Assembly (NCBI GenBank): GCA_037140475.1
Contig: JBAXEJ010000017.1
Span: forward strand, 1 to 39,345
Direction: 5' to 3'
Source: PALSA-1006 sp037140475
GTDB taxonomy: Bacteria; Pseudomonadota; Gammaproteobacteria; Burkholderiales; Gallionellaceae
DNA length: 39,345 nt
Shown: in pieces, positions 1 through 7,381 of the stretch
Position numbering within the stretch: the first letter of the stretch is position 1
Layout: every line of letters starts with the position of its first letter
Made by a program: the position numbers and the translations under genes
Notes under the pieces: generated by a model
What the model was told of the DNA's origin: nothing
The model's input: only the letters and a program-made list of their open reading frames with translations
Database searches by the model: none

Positions 1-917
1 GCTTGGTTTTCAGAGTATTGGCTGAGGATTTGTTCGGCTGATTGAGTTGCGCCAATCCCGTCCGCGGCTAGTTTTAGTACCTGTTTAAATCGGGGCGATG
101 TACTGTCGATGGGAGATTCTGCAATCAGCTTGGTTGCCATCTCAATTTTGCGCGGAAGGCTAGCTTCAATTTGTGCAAACTGTGTTTCGAGTTCATCGGG
201 ATAGGAAAGCATACCGACAAAATCTTGCAGCACGGGCAGTATTTCGATGGCATGAGAAAACTTTTCGGAGGAGGTGACTTTGTTGACATCTTCAAGTAAA
301 AATCCGAGCAGCATTAAGCGCGCGCCGATGCTGATTTCTCTAAACTGGAAGATCGCAACAATCACCGCACGGAAGTCATTCAAAATCGAAATCTGTTCCA
401 CATCGCCTTCACTTTGCAAAGGGAAGCGGTAAGAGGTGAAAGGTTTCTCATCAATCGCTGGATCGGGTGGGATCTCAACAAACTGCATGGGTTCTGGGTT
501 AAGCAAAATCAATCTTGCCGCTTCAGGGCAGGAGATCCCTAACGAGTTTTCACGCAGGGCGCCGAATTGATTGAGGTAGCGTGGATAGAGGCGGCAGGTG
601 TCGCTGAGTGCTTGTGGGCCAAGTTGGCAGTGAATGGCGCAGAGCTTGTCTTGTTGTAGAAAATGGCATGAGCCATCCGGCTTCATTTTAAGGAAGCCAA
701 AGTTGAAGGTGTTAATAGCGGAAGATGCGCTGTTTTGGCTTAGCGCATTTTGGAATAAAGGCGTAAGCGTTTCGTTTTTGCTACTTTCATAAAGCTGATA
801 GGTGTCACAATCGACATCGATACTCCACCAGCCGTTGAAACAAGTATCCTCGCACTGCGGGCCGCTACATTTAAACTTCGGGTAGTAATCGGGGACGGTA
901 ATGGTTTGCATAAGCAT
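1..917 (-). CDS. fliB: Flagellin lysine N-methylase FliB (3' end outside window)
   Basis: FliB methylates the side-chain amino group of lysines in flagellin. About 305 codons are visible, and the frame is still open at the window edge, so the C-terminus is missing. The sequence opens MLMQTITVPDYYPKFKCSG and has the family's scattered cysteine clusters: CSGPQCEDTC near residue 20, then CHFLQQDKLCAIHC and LSDTCRLYPRYL near residues 90-115, and GISCPEAARL near residue 130. These cysteines are thought to bind an Fe-S cluster. The start is chosen at 917 because the upstream glycosyltransferase stop and this ATG overlap as TAATG, which indicates translational coupling; the second ATG at 911 is the alternative. 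The gene is last of the visible flagellin-modification genes. The neighbouring flagellin has only two lysines, which is odd for this enzyme's presumed substrate. Confidence 0.85.
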   Translation of the reverse strand, partial: MLMQTITVPDYYPKFKCSGPQCEDTCFNGWWSIDVDCDTYQLYESSKNETLTPLFQNALSQNSASSAINTFNFGFLKMKPDGSCHFLQQDKLCAIHCQLGPQALSDTCRLYPRYLNQFGALRENSLGISCPEAARLILLNPEPMQFVEIPPDPAIDEKPFTSYRFPLQSEGDVEQISILNDFRAVIVAIFQFREISIGARLMLLGFLLEDVNKVTSSEKFSHAIEILPVLQDFVGMLSYPDELETQFAQIEASLPRKIEMATKLIAESPIDSTSPRFKQVLKLAADGIGATQSAEQILSQYSENQ

Positions 918-3109
918 TATTCCATTTTGGTTTCTTGCCACTGTTGAAACATTCTTGTGTAACTTGCTTCCAGCGTTTGCGCCAAATTTTTCGCATCGCA
1001 TAGGGGGCTGTTGGCCATCAACTCGCGCTGAAAGAAGCGGAGCGATTTACGTAGCGCTACATTTTTTGCCAACGAAATCGTTTTTTCAAGGTATTCCGAT
1101 TCTGTTTCTGCAATCCAATCATCATGGTTGATCGCGTGCAAAATCGATGCGGCAAAGCGCGAGCCTACATGGTCACCCTTAAGATGAATAACGGGTACGC
1201 CCATCCATAGCGCATCGCAGGTTGAAGTGCCGCCACCGTGCCCGCCTACGGGGTCAAGCGCAATGTCGAGGCGGTCATGTTGTGACATGTAGTCAGCCCA
1301 GCTACTACTCGGTTGTAGATCAACGCGATTTGCAGGAATGCCGAGCGCTGTGAGTTCACTTAAGATGCGCTGACGATTGCTCTCATCCGCAAGATCTTTA
1401 TTTTTTAGTAGCAAAGTGGCTTCGGGTAGCGCATGCATAATCTTTGTCCAGAGCTGCAAAGTTTGTGGTGTGATCTTCCCCAGATTATTAAAGCTACCGA
1501 TACATACGCTGCCATCACGACTTGGCAGCCATTGAGGTGCAGGGGCCTCGGCGATGGTTTTGTATGACAGCCAGGTGCGCGGCAGTCGCCAGACGTTTTC
1601 ACTGAACTGATTATCCATTTCAGGCGGCGTCAGTAATTCATCGCCAATCCAGTAATCCATTTCACTCAAACCGGTGCTGGCGAAATAGAGATAGCTCGCT
1701 TGTATGGGCGCTGCACGGTGGGCAAAAACACCCAAGCGATTATTGGCTGAGTGTCCAGAGAGATCAATTAATACATCAATGCCATCCGCCATGATGGCAT
1801 CACATACCTCGGCATCGGACTTCCCTGCGATGGGCAACCAATGATCAACAAGTGCGTTGATGCGTTCAGTAATGTCATCGCGTGTTCGGTTATTGGAGTA
1901 GGCGAACAATTCAATCTTGCTGCGATCATGTTGTGCAAATAACTGTTCAATGAAATAACTCGTGGCGTGTTTTCGAAAATCACCGGAGACATAAGCTACT
2001 TTTAATTTTCGGCCAACGAGTGGCATGCGCATAAAACTTTTTTCACGCGCAACCAATCTATCTTGTTCTGATAGGCATGCCCGCTCCCAGCCGCGCGCTA
2101 AATTCAAATATTCATCTGGCGGCAAAGTCGCATGATAGGCATGCAGAAAAAGTAGATTACTATAGGCATTCGCATAGTCAGGCTTGATGACAAGTGCTTG
2201 CTCATAGCAAGAGATGGCTTCCGCTAGTTGGCCTTGCGCACGCAAGGCGTTACCTAAGTTGCACCAACCTTCAACAAACTGGGGCTGTAATTCCAGAGCA
2301 CGGCGATAACTATCAATCGCACTCTCAAGTCGATCTTGCGTCTGGAAAGCGATGCCTAAGTTGTAATGCGCCTCAGCGAAATTAGGATTGATCGCGAGGC
2401 TGTGCTGATAGCTGGATATCGCCTCATCAAACTTTCCCTTGGCTAAAAGTGCGGCGCCCAAATTGCAATACGCTTGTGCATAGCCGGGAGAAAGTGCAAT
2501 GGCAGATTGATAGCTTTCGATTGCGGCGCTCAACTTTCCTTGTTCATTGAGCGCAGCACCTAAATTGAAATGGATCTCGGCTAGATTGGGGGCAACGACT
2601 GAGGCTCGCACAAATAACTTCACAGCTTCATCTAGCTGTCCCAGTGTACGCAAGGTATGCGCTAAGTTACTCAGTGTTTCAACATGTTCAGGCGCGAGTG
2701 CTAGCGCTTGGCGATAGCTTTCAACGGCCAACTTAAGCTGGTTGGTTGCTTGTAAAGCACGCCCGAGGTTGTAGTGATAGATCGCATTCTTCGCATCCAT
2801 CTTAATCGCTTCGCGAAAACTCAGAATAGCTTCCTCTAGTTTGCCCTGCACCTGAAGTACGGTGCCTAAATTACAGTGGTAATTCGGAAAATCAGGACTG
2901 CCATGAATGGCAAGATTAATGAGATCGGCGGCGAGCTCGTTATCGCCTACCTGATGAGCCAACATGCCGAGCAGGTGTAACGCATCGGGATGGCTCGGAT
3001 TTAAACTCAGCGCCTGTTGATAGTCATCGTTGGCTTTGTCTAATCGCCCTGCTTGATGGTGTACCAAGCCACTTTGCACAAATTTTTCTGCACTAGGCGA
3101 CTTACTCAT
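917..3109 (-). CDS. TPR-repeat O-linked GlcNAc transferase, SPINDLY-type (GT41)
   Basis: This is a 730-residue cytoplasmic glycosyltransferase expected to add GlcNAc or a related sugar to Ser/Thr of a protein, here most likely flagellin. Residues about 1-335 are roughly nine 34-residue TPR units, with recurrent motifs such as YCNLGAALLAKGKFDEAISS and AHYNLGIAFQTQDRLESAID. Residues about 350-725 form the GT41 catalytic region: KVAYVSGDFRKHATSYFIEQ, DVLIDLSGHSANNRLGVFAH, CIGSFNNLGKITPQTLQLW, and the sugar-nucleotide segment LDPVGGHGGGTSTCDALWMG followed by VPVIHLKGDHVGSRFAASIL. It starts 3 nt after the methyltransferase gene and is coupled to fliB. The acceptor is inferred from position only. 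Flagellin here is rich in Ser/Thr, which fits. Confidence 0.88.
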   Translation of the reverse strand: MSKSPSAEKFVQSGLVHHQAGRLDKANDDYQQALSLNPSHPDALHLLGMLAHQVGDNELAADLINLAIHGSPDFPNYHCNLGTVLQVQGKLEEAILSFREAIKMDAKNAIYHYNLGRALQATNQLKLAVESYRQALALAPEHVETLSNLAHTLRTLGQLDEAVKLFVRASVVAPNLAEIHFNLGAALNEQGKLSAAIESYQSAIALSPGYAQAYCNLGAALLAKGKFDEAISSYQHSLAINPNFAEAHYNLGIAFQTQDRLESAIDSYRRALELQPQFVEGWCNLGNALRAQGQLAEAISCYEQALVIKPDYANAYSNLLFLHAYHATLPPDEYLNLARGWERACLSEQDRLVAREKSFMRMPLVGRKLKVAYVSGDFRKHATSYFIEQLFAQHDRSKIELFAYSNNRTRDDITERINALVDHWLPIAGKSDAEVCDAIMADGIDVLIDLSGHSANNRLGVFAHRAAPIQASYLYFASTGLSEMDYWIGDELLTPPEMDNQFSENVWRLPRTWLSYKTIAEAPAPQWLPSRDGSVCIGSFNNLGKITPQTLQLWTKIMHALPEATLLLKNKDLADESNRQRILSELTALGIPANRVDLQPSSSWADYMSQHDRLDIALDPVGGHGGGTSTCDALWMGVPVIHLKGDHVGSRFAASILHAINHDDWIAETESEYLEKTISLAKNVALRKSLRFFQRELMANSPLCDAKNLAQTLEASYTRMFQQWQETKME

Positions 3110-3112
3110 TTT

Positions 3113-4006
3113 TTAGCTTACGGGGATCAGTACGGCGCGAATACTTTTTTCCAATGACTGAATTGACGCGCCAGTTTTATAGTTAAACGAAACCTGTAGC
3201 TCATCTCCCGCATGGGCTGCAATTGGTTCGCTCAGCGGCAAGACCAAATAATCGATCAACCAGTCGATGGTGGAAGATTTTTCTGCATCAATTGCCAAAA
3301 CATTTTTAGTGATGAAACGTAGTGCATTGACCGTGCCATCGCACTCTAATTTAAAACTTCCTTGCCAAGCTACATCTCGAGAAGTCGGCTGATTTAAATC
3401 CATTACGCTGTAAGTTTGCGTGGAGGCCAGTTCAATGCTACCGGGATGCTCAGCAAAAACGCGTTGAAACTGAATGATGGGGGCATGAAAACCGTGAAAG
3501 TTGTAGTCCTGCTGCAACGGTTGTACTGCCATGATGACGGCGGTTGGAATAAACATCGGCAACTTGTCGCCGAACTTTGCACGGTAGCGCGCTTTAAAGG
3601 CTTCGATAATCTCGATTTGCTTTTCACGCAACATGGCGACATGAATCATTTCGCAAATCACCACGTCAACCGGTTCAGGCGGTAGATATTCGAAGCCATC
3701 CGCATGAATGACTTCAACCTTGTGTCCATGCGTATTCATCGCTAATAGTCGCTTTGATTCAGCAACCAGTTGCGGATTAAACTCGACACACCACACCTTG
3801 CTCGCTTTGGAAGCCGCTAAGCAAGACAGTACACCGGTGCCACCGCCAAGCTCCAGCACCTTAGCACCTTCAAACACCGTAAATTCAATTGCGGCTTTGA
3901 AGTTGTCCATGCGATTTTTGTCCATCAACATGTTGTGATGGTAGTGCAGGGGAATGAATTGCCCTAGGTAATGGTTTTCCGCTTCTTCCTCATGCAATGT
4001 GTACAT
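3113..4006 (-). CDS. PRMT-like class I SAM-dependent methyltransferase
   Basis: This 297-residue cytoplasmic protein resembles protein arginine methyltransferases. SAM motif I is VLELGGGTGVL at residues 50-60. An acidic post-I strand (VWCVEFNP) follows, then VICEMIHVAMLREKQ near residue 110, which corresponds to the acidic loop of PRMTs. A C-terminal beta-rich segment of about 130 residues follows, as in the PRMT barrel. There is no membrane segment or signal peptide. It lies between ycgR and the GlcNAc transferase gene, 3 nt from the latter, so it is probably co-expressed with flagellin modification genes. Its target could be an arginine of a flagellar protein or part of the modifying sugar; neither can be decided from sequence. 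Confidence 0.7.
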   Translation of the reverse strand: MYTLHEEEAENHYLGQFIPLHYHHNMLMDKNRMDNFKAAIEFTVFEGAKVLELGGGTGVLSCLAASKASKVWCVEFNPQLVAESKRLLAMNTHGHKVEVIHADGFEYLPPEPVDVVICEMIHVAMLREKQIEIIEAFKARYRAKFGDKLPMFIPTAVIMAVQPLQQDYNFHGFHAPIIQFQRVFAEHPGSIELASTQTYSVMDLNQPTSRDVAWQGSFKLECDGTVNALRFITKNVLAIDAEKSSTIDWLIDYLVLPLSEPIAAHAGDELQVSFNYKTGASIQSLEKSIRAVLIPVS

Positions 4007-4083
4007 GGATTTTTCCGCCGACGTTGAAAGGTTGTCGCATTATCCTAGAAAAATGCGCATTAGGTTTTTCTCGTTAAATATAG

Positions 4084-4845
4084 TTATCGATTGGCAGTAG
4101 CCTGAATTTGCCCTTGTGCCACATAGCGCTGTAGCGGTATTGCCACGGCACGATCTTGTTTAATGAATTTGCAACCCACGCGCCGATGGGTTTTACCCAA
4201 GCGATTGGTCACATCAAACGTATTTTGCACTTGCAGACTTACTTTCAGCGTACCAAATTCTGGCAGCGTAATTTCACAATCGGGGTAAATCGCGCCAGCT
4301 TTCAGATCGAGATCTTTTTCTGGATATTCCAGCGAAAGGCCGCCGATGCTGATGTCTCGTACTTTTACTCGTGGCATGGGTTGGTAATCATGATTGTCCG
4401 CCTGCAACATGCAGCTTAGTGGATGCAAGGCTTGAGTAATCAAGCGATAAGCATCACGACGTTGCAATCGAAGGAGCGATTCCGGTATTGGAATAAATAT
4501 AGCATCACTCTTTTCGTAAGCAACCTGCCAAGGATTTGCGGCGGTAAATTGCACCTTGGTGTCGTTATGCGAGCTGACAAAAGTAATCTCACTACTATTG
4601 AGTAAGTTACGGTTGTCTGTCGATCTGGATGCTGGGTCAATCCAAATCCCTTCTTCGCTTACATCAATCACCATCGTCAAGACAAAATGTTTGCCACTGC
4701 CGTAATAAATTGCAGCCCGGGTTTTTCGCTCGCAAATCGTTTTTAGAATATTTTTTATTTCAAATCTGGAGTGAAGTAGAAAATCTTGCTCTTCACCGTT
4801 GGCAAAGACTTCAACTTTGAGAGGAATTTCTTTTTCTTTGAACAT
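4084..4845 (-). CDS. ycgR: PilZ-domain flagellar brake protein, YcgR family
   Basis: This is a c-di-GMP effector that slows or biases the flagellar motor. The 253-residue protein has an N-terminal YcgR_N-like domain (about 10-120) and a C-terminal PilZ domain (about 125-240). The c-di-GMP binding signature is present: RxxxR in RRDAYR at residues 130-134, and DISIGG at 164-169, matching D/NxSxxG. It has the usual family length and no membrane segment. It lies upstream of the methyltransferase gene, in the same orientation as the flagellar genes. With the GGDEF enzyme at 13387-15087 it gives the locus both a maker and a reader of c-di-GMP. Confidence 0.85.
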   Translation of the reverse strand: MFKEKEIPLKVEVFANGEEQDFLLHSRFEIKNILKTICERKTRAAIYYGSGKHFVLTMVIDVSEEGIWIDPASRSTDNRNLLNSSEITFVSSHNDTKVQFTAANPWQVAYEKSDAIFIPIPESLLRLQRRDAYRLITQALHPLSCMLQADNHDYQPMPRVKVRDISIGGLSLEYPEKDLDLKAGAIYPDCEITLPEFGTLKVSLQVQNTFDVTNRLGKTHRRVGCKFIKQDRAVAIPLQRYVAQGQIQATANR

Positions 4846-4936
4846 GGCCCAGCTCCAATCTAGAAAATTAACGAAACTGATTCGTTGTTGTCATTCTAGA
4901 AAAGATTAGCTGGGTTTAATGTCGGGAATAGAGGCG

Positions 4937-4951
4937 ATTTCTCGGTGCTCT
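4937..4951. repeat. 15-bp direct repeat, copy 1 (left edge of TA/TnpB insert)
   Basis: The sequence ATTTCTCGGTGCTCT recurs identically at 7116-7130, inside the 3' end of the flhB-like gene. Read on the minus strand, copy 1 continues as EHREIASIPDIKPS and a stop at 4906-4908, in the same frame as LEHREI of the flhB-like gene. The DNA beyond the repeat therefore looks like the displaced original 3' end of that gene, about 60 nt before ycgR. Confidence 0.6.
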
Positions 4952-5033
4952 TAGCAACATTGGATGGGGAAATAGAAATTTTTGGAAAGCTACCGTTTCG
5001 GCTATTTTTCGTTCGGCCGTCAGTGTGATCGAA

Positions 5034-5318
5034 TCACCAATCCTTTGGTAACTTGCGGCGAGTATGGAATACACGCAACACCTGTAGCTCATCGCCGACC
5101 ACTCGATATGGCACCAAGATTGGATACCGATCAATTACCAACTCACGCGTATTCGGCACTCTGCCGGGACGCCCTGAAGCAGGAAAATCACCTATTGCAT
5201 CAACCTTGGCTTTGACATACTCGAACATTTCAGCTGCCGCGATGGCATTCTCTTTCGCTATGTATTCAGCCTCGGAATCAAGACTTTTGATTGCGTTTCG
5301 TAGCCATCTAACTCGCAT
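5034..5318 (-). CDS. parE: ParE/RelE-family type II toxin
   Basis: This is a predicted ParE-superfamily toxin of 94 residues if it starts at MRVRWLRNAI. Family members act on gyrase or on ribosome-bound mRNA; which of the two is not decided here. Visible hallmarks are the helical hairpin SLDSEAEYIAKENAIAAAEM, the conserved segment FPASGRPGRVPNTRELVI, and the C-terminal strands PYRVVGDELQVLRVFHTRRK. I chose the ATG at 5318, which overlaps the end of the antitoxin gene by 11 nt; a start at 5336 would add six residues. It is the second gene of an antitoxin-toxin pair inserted between the flhB-like gene and ycgR. Confidence 0.87.
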   Translation of the reverse strand: MRVRWLRNAIKSLDSEAEYIAKENAIAAAEMFEYVKAKVDAIGDFPASGRPGRVPNTRELVIDRYPILVPYRVVGDELQVLRVFHTRRKLPKDW

Positions 5319-5547
5319 TGCGCTTCCACTTTGCACTGATCGTATTTAATTCTTCCTCACTCGCGAAATCACCATTGTCTGCTTCACTGATAGATTGAGT
5401 AATTTCAGCAATCTGCCATGACTCCCGATCAATAAAGTCGCGGATAGCTTGACCCGCTAAGAATGATTTTGAGCGCCCCGTTGCGGTTGCAAGCATGTCT
5501 AGTTGATTCGTTAGCTCATCGGGCAAGCGCATAGACATCATCGCCAT
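5308..5547 (-). CDS. RHH antitoxin (RelB/ParD-like) of the ParE pair
   Basis: This 79-residue antitoxin has a ribbon-helix-helix N-terminus (SMRLPDELTNQLDMLATATG then RSKSFLAGQAIRDFI) and an acidic flexible C-terminal tail (SISEADNGDFASEEELN) of the kind that wraps the toxin. It binds its own promoter and neutralises ParE. The start is supported by AAGGAG about 6 nt upstream on the minus strand. The TTACAA/TTGTAA inverted repeat just upstream is a plausible operator. Confidence 0.88.
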   Translation of the reverse strand: MAMMSMRLPDELTNQLDMLATATGRSKSFLAGQAIRDFIDRESWQIAEITQSISEADNGDFASEEELNTISAKWKRNAS

Positions 5548-5567
5548 TGTGAAACTCCTTATTTGTA

Positions 5568-5587
5568 TTACAAGGATTACATTGTAA
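5568..5587. promoter_or_regulatory. Putative operator of the ParE/RHH pair
   Basis: TTACAA (5568-5573) and TTGTAA (5582-5587) form an inverted repeat 8 nt apart, 20 nt upstream of the antitoxin start. RHH antitoxins commonly bind such repeats. The assignment is inferred from position and symmetry. Confidence 0.5.
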
Positions 5588-5891
5588 GTCTTGGCGTGAA
5601 AAATGGGTGCAAATTTTTAAGTCACAACGCTAGTGGCATAGTCAAAACCCGCTATCGATTGGGCGCAGCTCGAACAATATCTTCAAATGAGATGGGATGG
5701 CTGTTGCGGTAAGTTGAAAAAATTGGACAAGAACGGAAGCTTGATCATAAGCGCGGCAAACCTCGGCATTCATGGCGGGGAAGGATAGTGCAATAGAACG
5801 TTCGTTCTGTTTGTGTTAGAATACAGTCAATGAAACGCGCCAGCAAGCCTACAAATACGAACTCAAGCCCAACGGCGAACAACAGCGCTTA

Positions 5892-7049
5892 ATGCAACGT
5901 TTCGCCGGGGCATGCCGCTTCGTGTTCAATAAGGCACTGGCGTTACAGCAGGCGAATCATGCGGACGGTGGTAAATACATCGGCTATGTCGCGATGGCAA
6001 AGCTACTCACCGGCTGGCGCAACAGCCATGAAACAGCTTGGCTTAAAGATGCGCCGGTTCACCCGCTGCAGCACTCACTTAAAGACCTTGAACGCGCATA
6101 TCGCAACTTCTTCGAGAAACACGCCGACTTCCCACGTTTTAAGAAAAAATGGCAATCTGACAGCTTCCGCTATCCCGACCCGAAACAAATCAAGCTGGAC
6201 CAGACAAACAATCGAATCTTCCTCCCCAAGTTAGGTTGGCTGCGTTACCGCAACAGTAGGGAAGTATTGGGTGAGTTGCGTAATGTCACGATCAGTCAGT
6301 CGGGCGGAAAGTGGTTTGTGGCGATCCAAACACAGCGCGAAGTTGAAAAATCCGTTCATCCGGCTCATTCCATCGTCGGTATCGACGTGGGGATAGCACG
6401 ATTTGCCACACTGTCCGATGGCACATACATCGAACCGATCAACAGCTTTAAGCAGTTGCAAACGGCTTTGGCAAGAGAGCAAAGAGAGATGTCGCGGAAA
6501 GTAAAGTTCAGCTGTAATTGGAAGAAAGCAAAAGCCAAAGTCGCCAAACTGCATCAAAGAATTGCCCGTGTTCGGCAAGACTTTCTACACAAGACCTCGA
6601 CGGCCATCAGCAAAAACCACGCGATGGTCGTAATAGAAGATCTAAAAGTCTCGAACATGAGCCGTAGTGCATCCGGCACTCGTGAAGCGCCGAGTTGTAA
6701 CATCAAGGCCAAATCCGGCCTGAACAAATCCATCCTAGATCAAGGCTGGGGTGAATTCAGAAGGCAACTGGAATACAAGCAGGCTTGGCTGGGAGGTGAA
6801 GTTCTGGCAATTCCTCCGCAATACACTAGTCAGAAATGTTCTTATTGTGGGATGTCCTCTCCCAAAAGCAGAAAGACACAAGAGAAATACTCCTGTGTCT
6901 TCTGTGGGTTTGAGATAAATGCCGATTGGAACGCGGCACGAAACATATTAGCGGCAGGACATGCCGTATTAGCCTGCGGAGAGCTGGTGCATCAATGCCG
7001 CTCTGTGAAACAGGAACCCACCGAAGGTATCACGCAAAACATCGCGTGA
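5892..7049 (+). CDS. tnpB: RNA-guided TnpB nuclease, copy 1 (N-terminal frameshift)
   Basis: TnpB is an omega-RNA-guided DNA nuclease. The RuvC triad is complete: D165 (GIDVGIARFA), E249 (VVIEDLKVSN) and D345 (INADWNAARN). The zinc finger has CSYCG and CVFCG. The first in-frame ATG is 5892, but the frame upstream still encodes the usual TnpB start (QQAYKYELKPNGEQQRL) back to about 5841, with no in-frame ATG, GTG or TTG. The expected ATG at 5830 is out of frame. Removing two bases from ATGAAACGCGCCAGC would restore MKRQQAYKYELKP, so a GC duplication appears to have cut off the first 20 or so residues. Those residues form part of the core fold, so activity is doubtful unless frameshifting occurs. 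Confidence 0.85.
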   Translation: MQRFAGACRFVFNKALALQQANHADGGKYIGYVAMAKLLTGWRNSHETAWLKDAPVHPLQHSLKDLERAYRNFFEKHADFPRFKKKWQSDSFRYPDPKQIKLDQTNNRIFLPKLGWLRYRNSREVLGELRNVTISQSGGKWFVAIQTQREVEKSVHPAHSIVGIDVGIARFATLSDGTYIEPINSFKQLQTALAREQREMSRKVKFSCNWKKAKAKVAKLHQRIARVRQDFLHKTSTAISKNHAMVVIEDLKVSNMSRSASGTREAPSCNIKAKSGLNKSILDQGWGEFRRQLEYKQAWLGGEVLAIPPQYTSQKCSYCGMSSPKSRKTQEKYSCVFCGFEINADWNAARNILAAGHAVLACGELVHQCRSVKQEPTEGITQNIA

Positions 7050-7050
7050 A

Positions 7051-7091
7051 TCCGTAGGAATCCCCTTCGTTTACGTGGGGGAGGATGTCAA
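7051..7091 (+). other. Right end / omega-RNA 3' hairpin of TnpB copy 1
   Basis: GTAGGAATCCCC (7054-7065) is followed by a hairpin pairing CCCC (7062-7065) with GGGG (7077-7080), with CGT/ACG inside and TT at the tip, then GAGGATGTCAA. The copy-2 element has the same layout at 27330-27366 with CCT/AGG in place of CGT/ACG, a compensatory change that supports the stem. In characterised TnpB systems this region is the scaffold of the guide RNA, and the guide is the DNA just outside the element, here GCTCGTTATTTTCCCA. Confidence 0.6.
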
Positions 7092-7096
7092 GCTCG

Positions 7097-7381
7097 TTAT
7101 TTTCCCAAAGCAGGAATTTCTCGGTGCTCTAAGCGGTATAGCCAAGCTAGCAACTCCGCCACGGCCAGATAAAGCTCCGGTGGAATGTGCTCGTCTAATT
7201 CGACCTGCATCAGCAGTCCAACTAACTCCTGTGATTCGTGCACAAACACACCATGCTCTTTGGCTCGGTCAATAATTGCCTGCGCAATAATGCCTCGGCC
7301 ACGCGCAACTACTTTAGGTGCGGCATCACCGCCTTGATAGGCGAGCGCAACCGCCATTTGGCGTTTGTTAGGGTTTGTCAT
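7097..7381 (-). CDS. Stand-alone FlhB C-terminal-domain protein (export switch-like)
   Basis: This 94-residue protein resembles the cytoplasmic domain of FlhB/YscU, the type III export substrate-specificity switch. It has AVALAYQGGDAAPKVVARGR, IDRAKEHGVFVHESQELVG and DEHIPPELYLAVAELLAWLY. It lacks the membrane domain, and the NPTH autocleavage motif is replaced by NPNKRQ. I start it at MTNPNKRQ (7381), overlapping the fliK end by 14 nt. Family members of this kind sit beside fliK and are thought to interact with hook-length control. The final residues PALGK come from the inserted block; the native tail seems to lie at 4906-4951. Confidence 0.8.
   Translation of the reverse strand: MTNPNKRQMAVALAYQGGDAAPKVVARGRGIIAQAIIDRAKEHGVFVHESQELVGLLMQVELDEHIPPELYLAVAELLAWLYRLEHREIPALGK
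7116..7130. repeat. 15-bp direct repeat, copy 2 (right edge of TA/TnpB insert)
   Basis: This is identical to 4937-4951 and lies inside the flhB-like gene, where it encodes part of LEHREI. The two copies enclose the ParE/RHH pair and the TnpB element, about 2.16 kb. Confidence 0.6.

Larger units (their letters stand above)
5746..7091 (+). mobile_element. IS200/IS605-type element with tnpB only (copy 1)
   Basis: The element follows TTGAT (5741-5745), a pentamer used as target/TAM by ISDra2-like elements. Its left end begins CATAAGCGCGGCAAACCTCG, and the hairpin-capable CCTCGGCATTCATGGCGGGG follows. It contains GAACGTTCGTTC (5796-5807), then tnpB, and ends with a hairpin and GGATGTCAA at 7083-7091. 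There is no tnpA, so movement would need a transposase supplied in trans. The same left-end sequence recurs near 25267, 32098 and 38406. The exact right boundary (after TCAA) is taken from the usual form of such ends. Confidence 0.75.

Noticed and set aside
5640..5740. Minus-strand frame ending TYRNSHPISFEDIVRAAPNR
   Set aside because: It looks protein-like but has no start or recognisable family; probably a gene tail or chance. Too little to annotate.
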